DNA of 64,000 bases from Notamacropus eugenii (GCF_028372415.1 NW_027325145.1:393501-457500), one strand, 5' to 3'. Counted from the first letter of the stretch, positions 1-19,931 are shown. Notes: generated from the sequence alone by a model not told the origin. Numbers and translations: made by a program.

Positions 1-1647
1 TTCACCCCTTGATTTTTTTAAAGTTTTATTTTCTATTTGTTCTTGTTTCATGGGTACCATGGCCAAAGAGTTTATACCGAGGTAGGCTCATCCTCAGAAA
101 GCAGGAGCAATCTGTTTTCAGAACCATACTTCAGATCTTTTTAGAATAATAGAACTCATGCTCACATGGCTATCCAGAACCCAGAGTTATTTCCAGTCTG
201 TGATGAAGGATTAGAGAAGAAATTCGTGAAGAATCATCTATTTCCTTAGTCACAGTAACATAATTTCATTGTATTTTTTTCTTCCTCACTAACAACTTCA
301 TTCCACTTATTGAACTTAATTGTGTCATCTTTCTCCATTCATTGATAAAGTTTAATTCTTTGGTAACTTCTGTTATTCTACTGAAGTTTCCAGAGGCTGC
401 CTACTCTTAGACTGGGCTTCTGACATCCATTGTTGAGGCAGCTTGGTGGTAGACTGGAGAGAATACCAAGCCTAGTGTCAGAAAGAACTGAGTTCAAATC
501 TGATCTGAGACTGTGTGAGCCTGGGTAAGTTATTTAACCCTATTTGCATCAGTTTCCCATGCAAAATGAGCTGAAAAAGGAAGTGGAAAACCACTCCAGT
601 ATCTGGAAACCCAGAAAACCCCCAAAGTCTAATGCAGTCAACAAAGAATCCGTAGTCCAAGTGAATAAATACAGTTTACAAAGAGGGAGACATGTGAAAA
701 AATGTTTAAGTTCCCTAAAAAATCAGAAAAATACAGAATGCAAGGATTCTAAGATACCATATTTCACCCAACAAAATATCCAAAAAGCATTGTTGGAGCT
801 TTGTTCAAGTCTAGAGGTGGACATAGAATACAGGGGGAGAGGAAGAGAAAGGCAAACGTAAAGAAATAAGCCTTTGAAAAAAATGCCTGCTGTGATCCTT
901 TTCAGACCCATGTGGTAGGTATATACCCTCATTTGATGACTGAAGTAAGTGAAGATTAAGTGACTTGTAAAGATCCCCCAGCTGTCTTCTACGTGTCTGA
1001 GGTTACAATAGAAAGTATTCTGTTTGTTATTTATTCCTTTGTTTCTGTATTATTAAAGGTTAAAGATTCTAAGATGAGATTTTGTTTGAATTTTGTAACT
1101 ATATTTAATTCTTTAACTTATAATAGATAATACTTTAATCATTATTAGTTAGTGAATCAGTGGCAGAGTTAAGGTCCCTAAGTCCTAAGCAATCATTTTC
1201 ATCAAGTCTAAAATAAAAGATTGTAAAACGTCTTAGGCCTGTGTCACTTTATGCTAATTTATCTCATTTACCAACTAATGTTGGATTAGAAAAGAGCAAA
1301 AGTTTATAGAGAAGTGCATTTACATGTGATATTTAGAATATTTTTCCTGTTTTTTAAAAAGTTATGGATTTCAATTATTTAGTGGAGGTTAAAATAAAAT
1401 TCAAACTTTTTAAAAAAGTAAATACTGAGAAATCAAGTATCACATTCTTCTGTGTAGTTTCACACTATAGCTTGCAGTTTATAATCTGTTGGAGGGGAAG
1501 AGTGGACAGAGAAATTCTGCGAATTTCTAAATAAGACCCTTCAGATATACATATACACAGACATGTCCTCAGTAGAGAGTTAGCTTTACCTCATCATGAG
1601 CTAGATTTTGTTGAACATTTCAGTTTTATTTCTTCTGCTGTTTTTAG
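1..1647 (+). other. PHF6: PHF6 intron preceding the last coding exon
   Basis: This is the sequence upstream of the PHF6 exon at 1648. It ends in a good acceptor (pyrimidine-rich tract then TTTTTAG, 1636-1647). I found no exon encoding the preceding part of the second ePHD zinc finger, so the previous exon should lie left of the window. A SINE occupies about 428-665; the rest is AT-rich with no recognisable gene. Confidence 0.7.
428..665 (+). repeat. MIR/CORE-type marsupial SINE
   Basis: The segment has the usual order of this SINE class: a 'gaggcagcttggtgg' head, 'gagttcaaatctg', 'gtgagcctgggtaagttat', 'cagtttccc', then 'gctgaaaaaggaagtggaaa'. The same order recurs near 16740, 19160 and, reversed, 37470. 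The 105-residue open frame across it is a by-product. The class is recognised by pattern; the exact subfamily is not assigned. Confidence 0.75.
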
Positions 1648-1777
1648 ATTATACTGTAAAAACCATAGTGGCACTGATGAGAGAGATGAAGAAGATGAAG
1701 AACGAGAAAGCAAAAGTCAAGGAAAAGAAGTGGCTGACTGTTGTGACCCTTCTCAACAGCAACTTAATGGAAACTAG
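1648..1777 (+). CDS. PHF6: PHF6 last coding exon (possible Y-linked PHF6Y)
   Basis: PHF6 is a nuclear/nucleolar chromatin-associated protein with two extended PHD zinc fingers. The exon starts with one base completing a Lys codon, then encodes 42 residues and TAG (1775-1777). It begins LYCKNHSG, the end of the second ePHD finger with its last Cys and His ligands, runs through the acidic/basic DERDEEDEERESKS stretch, and ends QQQLNGN. From memory this matches PHF6 across nearly the whole exon. Differences cluster after the acidic stretch, where the eutherian KVEIDQQQLT segment is replaced by KEVADCCDPS; such change in a very conserved protein is unusual. The upstream gene body is outside the window. 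A strong GT donor (GTAAGAG) follows the stop directly. Confidence 0.93.
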
Positions 1778-3500
1778 GTAAGAGAGTTAATCCTGGTTGC
1801 CTAATCACAAAGACATGTTACTGTGTTTTATTTCCAACATTTATTATGTTAGTAAGGGCAGTTGATGCAAAACAACAGTATTTTACAATAAGGTTTTTTG
1901 TTATTTAATAATATGTATATGATGTGTTTTCAGTAAAAGTGAGTGTACTACAATTGGTTATCTTTAACCATAAAAATTTTATTTTCCCCACAATGCAGAT
2001 GTGCAAAATGGGGCTCAGAGGAGTCGAGTCACTTGACTACCATCAAATTCATGGCTTTAAGCATTGGAGAGCCAACAGTCAAACTGACTTCAAGTACCAC
2101 CTTCTGTCTACAACATTGTGTTACCCCATTAATGTGTTCTTTGCATAATGATAAAAAGAAAATACCTTTTAAAAGTAAATAAGGTGGCTCCCTTTCTCTA
2201 AGTATAATTTTCCTTTATTACATGTAGTTTTGAAATTTAATAAACTATCCATTACTTTGAATGTGATTTAGTAAAATTCCAAATTAGTCCCTAAAAATGT
2301 TTTTATTAAAAGTGTATTTTAGAAAAGTTGATTTAAGTTTTCTAGTAGTCCTTATAGTTTGTTTTTGTATTAGGCTTCAAAAATGATTGCCAGTAATTCC
2401 TTTATTTATTTAACTTATCCAATGTTATTTTAAATAGAGAAAATGTAACAAGTGCTTCATGGTGTTACCTAATTTAACGTTATATAAACAAAATTTTTTA
2501 AAAGTACATTTTGATATGAGTTGTTGAATGTAGTAATTTGTGGCTTGATATCTGGTTAGTCTAGCTGTTGTCTTTTTTGGCAACTAAAATATGCTTAAAA
2601 AGAAAAGTTAAATTCTTATGAGAAATTGCTTTAATTATAAATGTAAAAATTATAATTAAGTACATTTGTATTTTGTCAAATATCCTTGGTTAAAAGTGCC
2701 TTACACTACAAAAATTATACTTTTGTTCCCCAATATGATTTGCTGAGTACTAATTGTAATATGTAATTAACTAAATGTTCTATAATCTTGTATTTACCCT
2801 CTGCCCTGAATGGTAGTTTCAGTAAAAGTAAAAATTATTTGGTATGCAGTTTTTATTTTAGTTTTCATTAGAAGTTTCATATAAACATATTCGTTACATT
2901 TTTTAAAGAAAACTTTTTGATCCTGTATTCTGAGTAACGTATTAAAATTACTTTGGAATACTATCATTTTTGAAGAAATGTTAGTAAAATACTTTAATTT
3001 TATGTTATTCCTTTAAGATGTATGTGCACACATACAAAGTTTAAAAATAACTCACCCTCTGAAATTTATGTATGCCTAAATTCTCTCATAGCATTAGAAT
3101 AATATACATTTCTGCCTCAGGAGTGTTGCCTATCCATAGAGAGTCAAGTTAAGAGAATTCAAAATTAATCACTGGATGAATAAGTTACACTTTTAAAAAG
3201 TGAAATATTGGACAATATATTCTTGGTTTTTGAAATATGATTAAGTAAAAGACCTTTTTTCTTCACATTGACATGAAACAGTAAAACAAGGAAGCACATT
3301 TCCTCACAAGTATGTATACTTTTGTTTCTATTGTCTTTATTTCTACATATAATTGTTAATGTGTGTGTGTGTATATGTATATATGTATATCTATATATGT
3401 ACATATATATGTACATATATAGATACACACACACAGACATACCTACATACATATTTTACTGGCAACCATGTAGTAGTATTGTTGATTCAATAAATGAACT
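1778..3500 (+). other. PHF6: PHF6 3' region with possible 3'-UTR intron
   Basis: The sequence is AT-rich and mostly not repeat-like. TAG is directly followed by GTAAGAG, and a plausible acceptor (CCCCACAATGCAG) ends at 1998, so a 3'-UTR intron 1778-1998 may be removed in some transcripts; I recall alternative splicing of a 3'-UTR intron in human PHF6. AATAAA occurs at 2239-2244 and 3489-3494, both candidate polyadenylation signals. The true 3' end cannot be set from sequence alone. Confidence 0.5.
3358..3452. repeat. TG/TA/CA simple repeat
   Basis: An alternating purine-pyrimidine run: (TG)n, then TATATG and TACATA units, then (AC)n. It reads open on both strands and produces spurious frames rich in Tyr/Ile/Val. 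Confidence 0.9.
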
Positions 3501-3819
3501 CTTACTAATATTTGCATGTTCTTTTTGTGAATGTATGTAGTAATATAGTTTATAAGTACTTGTTAGTATAGAAAAGTACCGTACTTTGTTAAAGAGTATT
3601 AGTATGCACAGAGGGCACTCCTGGTGAAACCACCTCAGCAGATGTGGTAGACCAGGTTGAGGGTAATAAATGGACCTCAGAGTTAAGGGGATGTCTGCCC
3701 TAAGAATATGGAGACTTTTAATAGTAGAATGGACAGTTGTGTTCCGTGCTCAATTTATGGTATTTCTCTACTTTAAAACTTTCACTTTAAAAAAAGTGAA
3801 AAAGTCCTATTTATACACA

Positions 3820-4385
3820 AATATTTATAGGAGTGCTTTTTGTGGTGGCTAAGAATTGGAATCAAAGGGAGACCCCTCTGGGGAATGGCTAAACAAGCCG
3901 CGGTATATGATTGTGTTGGAATACCGTTGTACCATAATAAATGAAAAACAGGATGATGTCAGAAATAGATAGAAAGACTTACATGAGATAATTCAGAATG
4001 AAGTGAACAGAACTAGAACGTTGTACACAGTAACAGCAGTACTGCTTGATGAAGAACTGTATATGACTTAGTTATTCTCAGCAATATGATGACCTAAGAC
4101 CATCCCAAAGTCTAATGATGTGGCATACTCTCCATCTCCAGAGAAAGAAGTGATATTACTTGAATGCATCCTGAGCATGTATTTTTTTGTTTTCATTTTT
4201 TCCCTTTATTCGAGTTTTCTTGTAAAAAGCAATTAAGATGAAAATGTTCTGCATTATTACACATGTGTAACCTGTATTGGATTGCTTAACATCTCAGGGA
4301 AGGGACAGGGGAGGAAGGGATAGAATTTTGAGCTCATAACATTAAATCAAAATGTTTAAATGGTTTGTAAACTGTCCTCATACTA
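3820..4385 (+). repeat. L1 3' end (old, plus strand)
   Basis: It contains degraded forms of the marsupial L1 ORF2 C-terminal coding region and 3' UTR: 'tgctttttgtggtggctaa', 'gaattggaatcaaa', 'gggaatggctaaacaag', 'agaaagacttacatgag', 'agaactgtatatgacttag', and a terminal 'gggacaggggaggaaggg'. The order matches the copies at 47250-48130, 54460-55410 and 55500-55990. Confidence 0.8.
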
Positions 4386-5345
4386 GAGGAATTCTGTATA
4401 CCTCTTGATTCTCCCTCAAGGACTCTGATTTACCAATTGCTCCATTTACTCAATTCTCATGACCTAATTTTATACTTGAACTCAACTACAGAGGCGGTTA
4501 TATCATTTTGATTGCTCCATTACTCCTCAATGATCCATCCATAAACTCCAAAATTTCTTAACCTGATCATAATTATTTATCTTTCCAACTTCTGCCTTGC
4601 AACCCCTTTCTCCACCGCTCTATTTTTTTTTCAAGCCTTTATCTCTGCACTAGCAATTCTCTTCTCTCTAACCCATTTCAACCCCTTTGTGTGCCAGTTG
4701 AACTCACAGCTATCCTCCCTGCGCTCAAATTCCTTGTTCGTTTATCCTGTCATTCAGTGATCAGGCCTTGACAAGCTCTAACCTTGGATTACTCCAACCA
4801 TCGGTTGCTTTCATTCATTTTCCTATACTATTAAACAGAACTATCCCCACACCGTACTAACTGGGTCCACAAATTAGTATTATATAACATTAAAAGGGCC
4901 CCCACAGCAGAAGGGAAATTCTTCACATGTCCCTAAGCAATTTATCTCAAATATCTCACCGCAGGCACGATTTCCAAACTTTTCATCTCTCCTCAAGCTT
5001 CCTATTACACCCTTCCCCCCAACTCTGTTAACAGAGAACCTCATACTTCATTGAAAAACCAGAAGCAATTCAAGGCTCCTTCTTTTTTTCTCTTTCTCTT
5101 CTCAAATCAGAGATATTTTCCCTCCTTATCTCCTCTTCCATCCCTGTGCCACCTGACAAAAGTGACTCTTCTCTCAGCCGAAGTAAAGCCTTCCACATAA
5201 ACCATAAACTGTTACGTTCTCTTTTCAGCAGCAGTTTGTCTGCTCTGTTATCCTTTTCTTGTTATTCAGGCATTTCAGTCTTGTCCAACTCTTCGTCAGT
5301 CCATTTGTGTTTTTCTTGACAAAGATACAATAAAACACATCAGTC
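4386..5345. repeat. Unassigned LINE-like sequence plus SINE fragment
   Basis: The stretch 4386-5250 is CT-rich with a texture like L2-clade LINEs but no decisive motif. About 5255-5345 matches the tail part of the MIR/CORE-type SINE in reverse ('caggcatttcagtcttgtcc', 'aactcttcgtcag', 'ttttcttgacaaaga'). No gene is seen. Confidence 0.4.
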
Positions 5346-5699
5346 CACAACGCTCACCAAAAGCTAGAGTCGGGTAAGCTGCAACTCTGAACCACAAGAC
5401 AATTGGAAGAAGACTAGCAAAGCAAAAGTCGCATTTTTATGGCATGCTCCACCTTGTTGAGAGTTTAAAAATTCAACATGAAATTCAAGAGCACAAACAA
5501 AATTAATGCATTTAGGATTGTAAGAAGGATAGTTGAATGAAAATAAAATCTTTTTATACGATTTCTTCTGATTAAGTTTAATATTTTAGATTATATAGGC
5601 CACTGGTTCTCCAGTAGCTAAGAAATCAAGGGATAATAGTCTTCAAAAAATCGAAAATTATTTAATAGAATGTTTCAATTTACTAATTAAAGAAAAATT

Positions 5700-6045
5700 C
5701 ATGTCAGAATGACTGGTTTTATTTCACACATCCTGTAACCAATGGTGTCAAAAAGTGGGAATATTAAGTGTTGGAAGGGTTGTGGAAAACAGACACATTA
5801 ATGCATTGTTGGTGGAACTGTGAAATTAGGAATTATACAACTAAAGTGGTTAAAACATGCATGCCTTTGATTCTTCTTAGATCATAATGCAATAAAACTT
5901 ATACGTAATCAAAGGCAATGGAAACATAAACCAAAAACTAATTGAAAACTAGACAATCTAACCCTAAAGAAAGAGTGGGTTAAACAACAAATTATAGAAA
6001 CGATCAACAATTTCTTGACTCTTAAATAATAAAGCAAAGGTTAAA
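5700..6045 (+). repeat. L1 ORF2 fragments
   Basis: About 5740-5830 resembles the L1 segment 'tgttggaagggttgtggaaaac ... gcattgttggtgga', also present near 47310 and 55660. About 5875-6040 ('aatgcaataaaacttatacg', 'aactagacaatctaaccc', 'gagtgggttaaacaaca') matches the ORF2 region also present, reversed, at 30046-30330. Two non-adjacent ORF2 parts are joined here. Confidence 0.65.
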
Positions 6046-6096
6046 GTGGTGCGTACCTTTATGGGTCATAGGTGATGGTCACCAGGGCTTAGTTGG

Positions 6097-6375
<279 letters not shown>

Positions 6376-7859
6376 ACAGATCCCATGTTAAAAACTATGA
6401 TCTAATAGTAATTACATCGATCAAGAACTAATACCCAAAGACCTCCAAGTTCAACAGCTTGCTTCAAAAGCTCAGTAAAATAATAATAGTAATAGACTTT
6501 AAATAGTAATTGTAAATATTAAGAGATTACTATTTTAATCTATGATTCTTTGACTATTAATTCAATCAATACTTATAATTTCCTCTTTAAAAAAAAATGT
6601 ATCTTCCTGGATTGGATAATAAATATATTTAGTTGATCAAAACATTTTACTTATACATTTCTATCCTTCTTACTGTTCAATTTAATTTTGTTGTTGAGTT
6701 GTCTCAGTTGTGTCTAGGCCTTTATTGATACTGATTTAGAATTCATAAAGATACTAATAACATTTTGTTCTATATTAAAAAAGTTATAATTTTTAGGTAT
6801 AAAGAAGCAATTGTTCTTTTTTACTCTCCTGGGCTAGCAACAAATTAATCAAGTAACAAGTATTTTAGTAGGTATTTAATAATATTTTGAGGAGCATAAT
6901 GTGCCAGAGAGATGAAGTTTGTCTCTGGCATCAGAGCAAAACTAAGAGCCACTAAAAGACAAATTTTGCTTTGCTTAAATTTAGGCATATTACATAATTC
7001 AAAACCCCAGAATTTTTAGGTAATTTATCAATCAAGGTTAAATTTTAGTTTGGCACTTAAAGGTAATGAAATTTGGGATTATCTTAACTTCATGGACCAG
7101 TAATATTTTAGATTTACACATTCTTTTCTAGTTATTAATTTTCTTCTTTTAAAGTATCGTATGCTTTCCTTTATTTCATTATACTTGTACTGAAATTTTT
7201 TATTTCTTCTTAATTCGTTTGTCCTACATTATTTTAAGTTCCATTCCAATATAATTTAATTTATTGCCTTTCCTCATCTTTTATGATGCTGAAATGATTT
7301 GCCCTTGATTTAACTTTTTTCACCTGGTAAATTTATTTTCAAAATTTTTTTTCATTAGTGATCTGTTTTCGGTTCAGGAAAAAATGTGAGTTGAATAAAT
7401 GAGGCTCTTCCATGTTTTCAAGAAATGCACTTCTTTGTATTTGGTACTGTGGCTTTCTTTTGCACATTTTTCACTTGTTTAAATTTAATGTTGTGTTAGA
7501 TTATGAGGAGAAAGAAGGCAAGCAGCTAGATGATTGCTGGCAGTGGTTTGATGAGAAAAGGAGTGTTAACATTTGGTATTTTTTTTCAGTGATTAGCAGG
7601 ATTTTGATGACAGAAATTGGTATTCCTCTGTTTTTTGTATTTTTCTCTTTGGATATTTCAATATATACAGAAAATATTGCTGAGAGGTTCTTTAAAGTTG
7701 ATGCGGTTCAGTTTCCAAATCAAAAAGTTAATCCAATGGTTAAGAATTTTGTCTATTTTAAAAATCTTTGGATAAAAGGTTGATTATATTTAACGAGAGA
7801 AATTGATTGTTTTCATAGTTGTTCAATTTTTATTTCTAGAGAGTCCGAAAGCCAAAAAT
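6376..7859. other. AT-rich intergenic sequence, no gene seen
   Basis: Between the GAAA tract and the RBM promoter I see AT-rich sequence with no conserved exon. The 123-residue open frame at 7412-7783 has no recognisable domain and no splice or promoter context. Confidence 0.5.
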
Positions 7860-8132
7860 TGGGAAGTAGTCTAGAACGAAACAGAATGCGTTCTAGGCAA
7901 CGGCCCCACCCCCACCGCAGCCCCACCCCCACCGCAGCCCCACCCCCGCCGCAGCCCCACCCCCGCCCCCACCCCTGCAGACTAGACGCAAAGCACGTCT
8001 TGCATACGGGTCTTTCAGCCTCGTTCTCAGACCGCATAAAATCAGACGTCCGCCTTTGGGGGGGCTATTCCTTGCGCCGTTGGGACGCTGGGCGGCTTTG
8101 TAGGTAGTCGGTGTCTGCCGAAGAAAGACAAG
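7860..8132 (+). promoter_or_regulatory. RBMX: RBM promoter and non-coding exon 1
   Basis: The window turns abruptly GC- and CpG-rich here. The end of exon 1 is marked by a strong donor, AAGACAAG|GTAAGG, at 8132/8133; intron 1 would then run to the acceptor at 9942. No TATA box is obvious, as expected for a housekeeping-type CpG promoter. The transcription start is most likely between about 8040 and 8100, judged from sequence texture only. A second candidate initiation region is at 8620-8655: an inverted CCAAT box (ATTGGCT) followed by GCGCCATTTTG, a YY1-like site on the minus strand. Confidence 0.6.
7904..7980. repeat. 17-bp GC-rich tandem repeat in promoter
   Basis: Units CCCCACCCCCACCGCAG at 7904-7920 and 7921-7937, with an A-to-G variant at 7938-7954, then a partial degenerate unit ending CTGCAG. 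It lies just upstream of the inferred exon 1. The units resemble CACCC/Sp1-KLF binding sequence. Confidence 0.9.
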
Positions 8133-15938
<7,806 letters not shown>

Positions 15939-16580
15939 AAGAAATATGAGCTTGTGCGACCAAAATGCCTTTTCAAAGAGATTTAAGAATTGAGTTTTAT
16001 TTTCTCCATCCTAACAGAAGATTACTACCATTTTTGTTAAAGAAAGCTAAAATTGTCTTTAAAAGTTCAAAAAGAGTTTATATTTCTCTTATGCAGTTGT
16101 TAAATTACAACATTTGAAGTTGGTGTTATAAAATTTGAAGTTAAGTGTTGTGATTTTGAAAGTAAAGTTTTTCTGAGCTTCTTTCATTTTTCATGCTGAA
16201 TTATATATTCTGAGATTGAAGTAACCAAGACATTTAAAATGGAAACTAAACTGGTAGGGTAATTCTGTGGTTTGAGGGTGGTTTGTCCTAGTTTTAGTCC
16301 ATACCAGATTTTTAAGAGGGTGGGGGAAATAGAGACACAGACACACACACACGTGTACATGTGCTCATGTATTAAGAATTAACTTTATATAAAATTCTAG
16401 GTATTGAGTAAAACTAAAATACAGCATAAATTTTCAAGAAATTGTCCTGGAAAAATGAAAACTTTGTCATTTTACATTGACACTACAAAACACCAGATAA
16501 ATGCCTTTAAAATATAACTGCTAAGTAGAATGTTTTATAAAGATTTGTCATTTTCTCAATGTGAGATCATATTTTTTTTT
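15939..16580 (+). other. RBMX: RBM 3' UTR
   Basis: AT-rich, non-repetitive sequence after the stop, except a short (AC)n run at 16335-16352. I see no canonical AATAAA; AGTAAA at about 16161 is a known variant and a candidate signal. The SINE that follows gives a rough upper bound on the 3' end. Confidence 0.5.
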
Positions 16581-16734
16581 GTGGTTTGTGAAAAAAAGTA
16601 GTGGGAATACTCATATGAAGGTTAAAAATGAGCTCAGAACAGGTGAAGATGTGACTTTGGTGATAAAACTTTTAATGTCCCTCATCAGGCCTCTTGAAAT
16701 TAGTGGCAGTGGTAATTTATCTAGCAGTTTGTAC

Positions 16735-16993
16735 CTGAGGATGGCAGCTAGGAATAGCGCTGGGCCTGCGGCAGTCAGGAACACATGTCCTTTGACCTTG
16801 GGCAAGTTAAGTGGCTCCTTTTGAAAGAGGATCTCGAAGTGTGCCTCAGTTTCTGCTGTAAACTGAGCCGGAGAAGGAAGTGACAAGCCATTATGTTATC
16901 TTTGCTAAGGAAACCCCAAATAGGGTCATGAAGATGCGATGAGACTGAAATGACATCAACTGGAACTCTCATTTAAAAAAAAAAAAAGCCCCA
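16735..16993 (+). repeat. MIR/CORE-type SINE with A tail
   Basis: Contains 'cctttgaccttgggcaagtt', 'tgcctcagtttctgctg', 'gagccggagaaggaagtgac', 'aaaccccaaatagggtcatg', 'actgaaatgacatcaac' and an A-run of about 14 at 16974-16987. It lies just 3' of the RBM gene. Confidence 0.8.
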
Positions 16994-17454
16994 AATAATT
17001 CCTGCCTTTGATGTGTAATGTAATGGGAGGAACAGCATGTAACATGTAAAATACATACAGTACTGAAAAGGCATATATAAAAGGAAGATAATGTCAGGGA
17101 GAGTGGTCAAGATGCAGATTGTTAGACACTGGGCAAATTAAGCTATGCTTTTGTTTCCTTAATACCTATTAATAATTTAATATTAATATTAATAGCAGCA
17201 ATGTTGCAGATGCGGTGTGAGATTCTGTAAAATATTTAGCACAATATCTCCAACATACGTTTGTTCCCACTCTCTCCATCTTAGGTGCTGAATTTTTGGG
17301 ACACTGATCCATATGATTTAAAGCAAAGACCCTGTTATGATTCTGTATTAAAAGTCAGCAAGTATTTACTAACATGATAGAGTACTGTGCTAGGTGTGAG
17401 CAAAGAAAAAGGGAAAAATAAAATACCTTCAGGGAGTTTATAATCTAATGGGAT

Positions 17455-18000
17455 TGCTATTCACAGATTGTTGTGTTCGTTCTTCGTTGCCAAAGAAGAC
17501 CACGCCATGAGAGAAATGATGACATGACTTGCACTTGACTTTGTTTTGAGTGAGGGAGGGCTGTGCAGATCACCAGCCTCACTTCTCCTCCAGAGCCATC
17601 TGGATCCAGTGACCAGATATTCATCAGGATGACTGGAGGTTGCTCAGGTTGCAAAGGGAGATGTTGGCCCCTGTAGGCCAAGGTGTATTCAGGTACTCAC
17701 TAAGGGTGGAGTATCACCCATTCAATGAGTGGGCTGTTTAAGAAGTAGTCACGGAATGGCCCCTTTAATGAAGCAAACAAAAATAACTAAATGTGGCTGG
17801 GAAGGAAACAGCAGCAGTTACTGTGGATATTCCCTCTTAAGCCAGGAGGGTTCAGAAAACAGCCCTTAAGTGGACCTTGGGCAGGGGCCTAGTGTGGTAC
17901 AATCTATGGTCCAATTCAGAGTGTAGTAGGTTTAAGGTTTTGGGAAGGGAAGGGAAGGAAAAGGAAAGGAAAGGAAGAAATCTAGCCAGTAAACCTCAAG
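17455..18000 (+). repeat. Marsupial interspersed repeat, copy 1 of 2
   Basis: From 'ttgtgttcgttcttcgttgc' to the purine tail ('gggaagggaagggaagg'). It aligns along its length with 28490-29045: 'tgacttgcacttgactttg', 'gtgaccagatattcatcag', 'aatggcccctttaatgaag', 'taagccaggagggttcag', 'cagcccttaagtgga'. The family is probably RTE-linked, as the RTE class is present at 32100, but I cannot name it. Confidence 0.75.
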
Positions 18001-18199
18001 TTAACTGGGCATCCTCTGTCCATCCAAACTTACTTTCCTTTGGAGAGGAGAAGGAAGGGGAGGGGGAGACAGGAGAAGAGGAGCTGAGTTACCAAAACAA
18101 CAACAACCTGACTTGGAAGATAATCAAGCTGAAAGATGTAGCATCCACTATGCTAAGTAGTTACTAACAAAGGTGAAGGACTTTACAATCTAATGTACA

Positions 18200-18955
18200 A
18201 TACCGTATTCAAATAAGGAGCAGAGTCTGTGATGCACACTGACCAGAGCACAGGCCTGCAGATGAGGATGCACTTCGTAGGACATACTACCTTGGAAGCA
18301 CTGAAAACTTGTAGGTCCTGATAACATTTAATGTAAAATTTTGGAATGATTTCTTTATTCTCTCTGGAGCAAACTCGGAGAGTGCCTCTTCCTATGTCAA
18401 CAGAGGCAAGCCAGGGCTGACTTGACATTCCTTGCAAGGCCTTTGACCTCTCTGAATAGTGGGACATTTTCCATATCTTCATATTTTGTGCACATATTCT
18501 GAGTTACAGAATGTTAATGGCGTTTTAGTGATAAGAAAAAAAGATGTCCTGGGTTGTAATTTCAGTCGAAACTTTGTTTACCCTTTTCTGTGTCAGTTAT
18601 TTCAAGTACCTGTTTACGACAGGAAGCCTGCCCCTAGAGTAGTGGGATTTACTTTCTTATCGTGTGTCACAGAGACATGTTTACACAGCCTGGAATCATG
18701 AAGGCCCAACCATCATTGCTTTGTTAATTGTCTTGTCTCGCTAAATTTACAATTTGTCCACCTAAGAGAGTTCCTTTCCCACAGTAAAATGTATATAAGC
18801 CAGAAGATTTCTGTACCGAGTAGTCAGAGTAACTTCTAACTCTATAGCTCTATGACTGCTATCTTTAAGAGGGAATTAATTAACTAAATCATGAAATGTA
18901 TGCATTTAGCCTGTGCCTTTTCTTTAACCAAGTTTTCAGGTCAACAGTCCCTAGA
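18200..18955 (+). repeat. Solo-LTR-like repeat, copy 1 of 2
   Basis: Shares an ordered set of blocks with 22270-22795: 'gaatgcctcttcctac'-like text, 'tgaatagtgggac', 'gtgataaagaaaa'-like text, 'gagttgtaatttcaatc'-like text, and the end 'aaccaagttttcaggtcaac'. A TATATAAGC box is at about 18790, and the order promoter-box then transcribed end is LTR-like. No internal proviral sequence is visible. Ends are approximate. Confidence 0.55.
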
Positions 18956-19159
18956 AGTATCTGAAGACAGATGCACACAAAACTTGGGATAGTGAGCCAC
19001 CCACGCTGGAAACAGAGCCCCACTTTAGCGTACAGTTAATAGTCAAGAAATGGGCTGGGAAGTGAATAAACAGAAAAACACTCCTGACCCTAGAAAGGGA
19101 CCATGGTGACAAGGAAGATCAAAACAACACTCAAAAGGAAATAAAGTCCAAATGCTTAC

Positions 19160-19370
19160 ATCTAAAGGCCTGAGTTCTAATCTGGCTCTGATACCAACCA
19201 GCTATGTGACCTGGAGCAAATAATGGCCCTAATTGCTTCAGTTACATCATTGGTAAAATGGGCTGAAAAAGGAGATGGCAAATCACATTTTGTCAAGAAA
19301 AATCCCAAATGGGGACCCAAAGAGTTGGACATGACAGAAATAACTTAAACAAATGAGAAAAGGTGAAAAT
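19160..19370 (+). repeat. MIR/CORE-type SINE
   Basis: Shows 'gagttctaatctggctctga', 'gctatgtgacctggagcaaa', 'taaaatgggctgaaaaagga' and 'gttggacatgacagaaataa', in the family order. Confidence 0.8.
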
Positions 19371-19585
19371 GAGACATGGTATGAAAACTGTAAGGCTGAG
19401 GCTTGACTGAGCATAATCAACAATATGATAAGGGTACGAGGTATTCAAGAGAAGAGGACAGAGCTGAATTGCTTCACTAAAAAAGGAGTCAAGATGGAGA
19501 GAAGAAGATCTATTGCAGGATCTCCAGTCCTGGGAGAAAACTGAGGAGTAACAGGGTTAAGGGTCACAGTGCAGATAAACATTAG

Positions 19586-19931
19586 CAGCTATGTAAGGGA
19601 AGGCAGAGAGCCAGATAAGGGGATTTTAGGGTTCTTGATCATGAAGCTTGTACATGTGGATACCGGCAACATTAAGAGTATAATCTTTTTTGTAGGTGGC
19701 TGAGGTAGAGTGGACATGTAACCCATGGGATGAGAGTAGGTTGAGGAAATGAGTGGTATTTGAAGGAGAATTGACAAGTCTGTTAAAGTCTCCTAGTGAA
19801 AGGGCAAACTTAGGGAGGAGAGAAAAATCATAAGCCAGGTAATTAATCTCTTTGAGGAAGGAAGGGGAAGGAGGGGACTGACCTGGGAGATAACATCTAT
19901 AAGAATTTTGATCGTTAATTGTGTATTTCAT
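19586..19931 (-). repeat. L2/CR1-clade LINE endonuclease relic
   Basis: On the minus strand the frame 19931 to 19626 reads LGDFN, then SNTTHFLNLLSSHGL, then HSTSATYKKDYTLN. This is the GDFN and S/T-THxxGHTLD pattern of the L2/CR1-clade endonuclease, with the His of the last motif changed. It is a short, decayed piece. Confidence 0.6.

Noticed and set aside
7412-7783. 123-aa open frame upstream of the RBM promoter
   Set aside because: No domain, no splice context and AT-rich composition; a chance frame.
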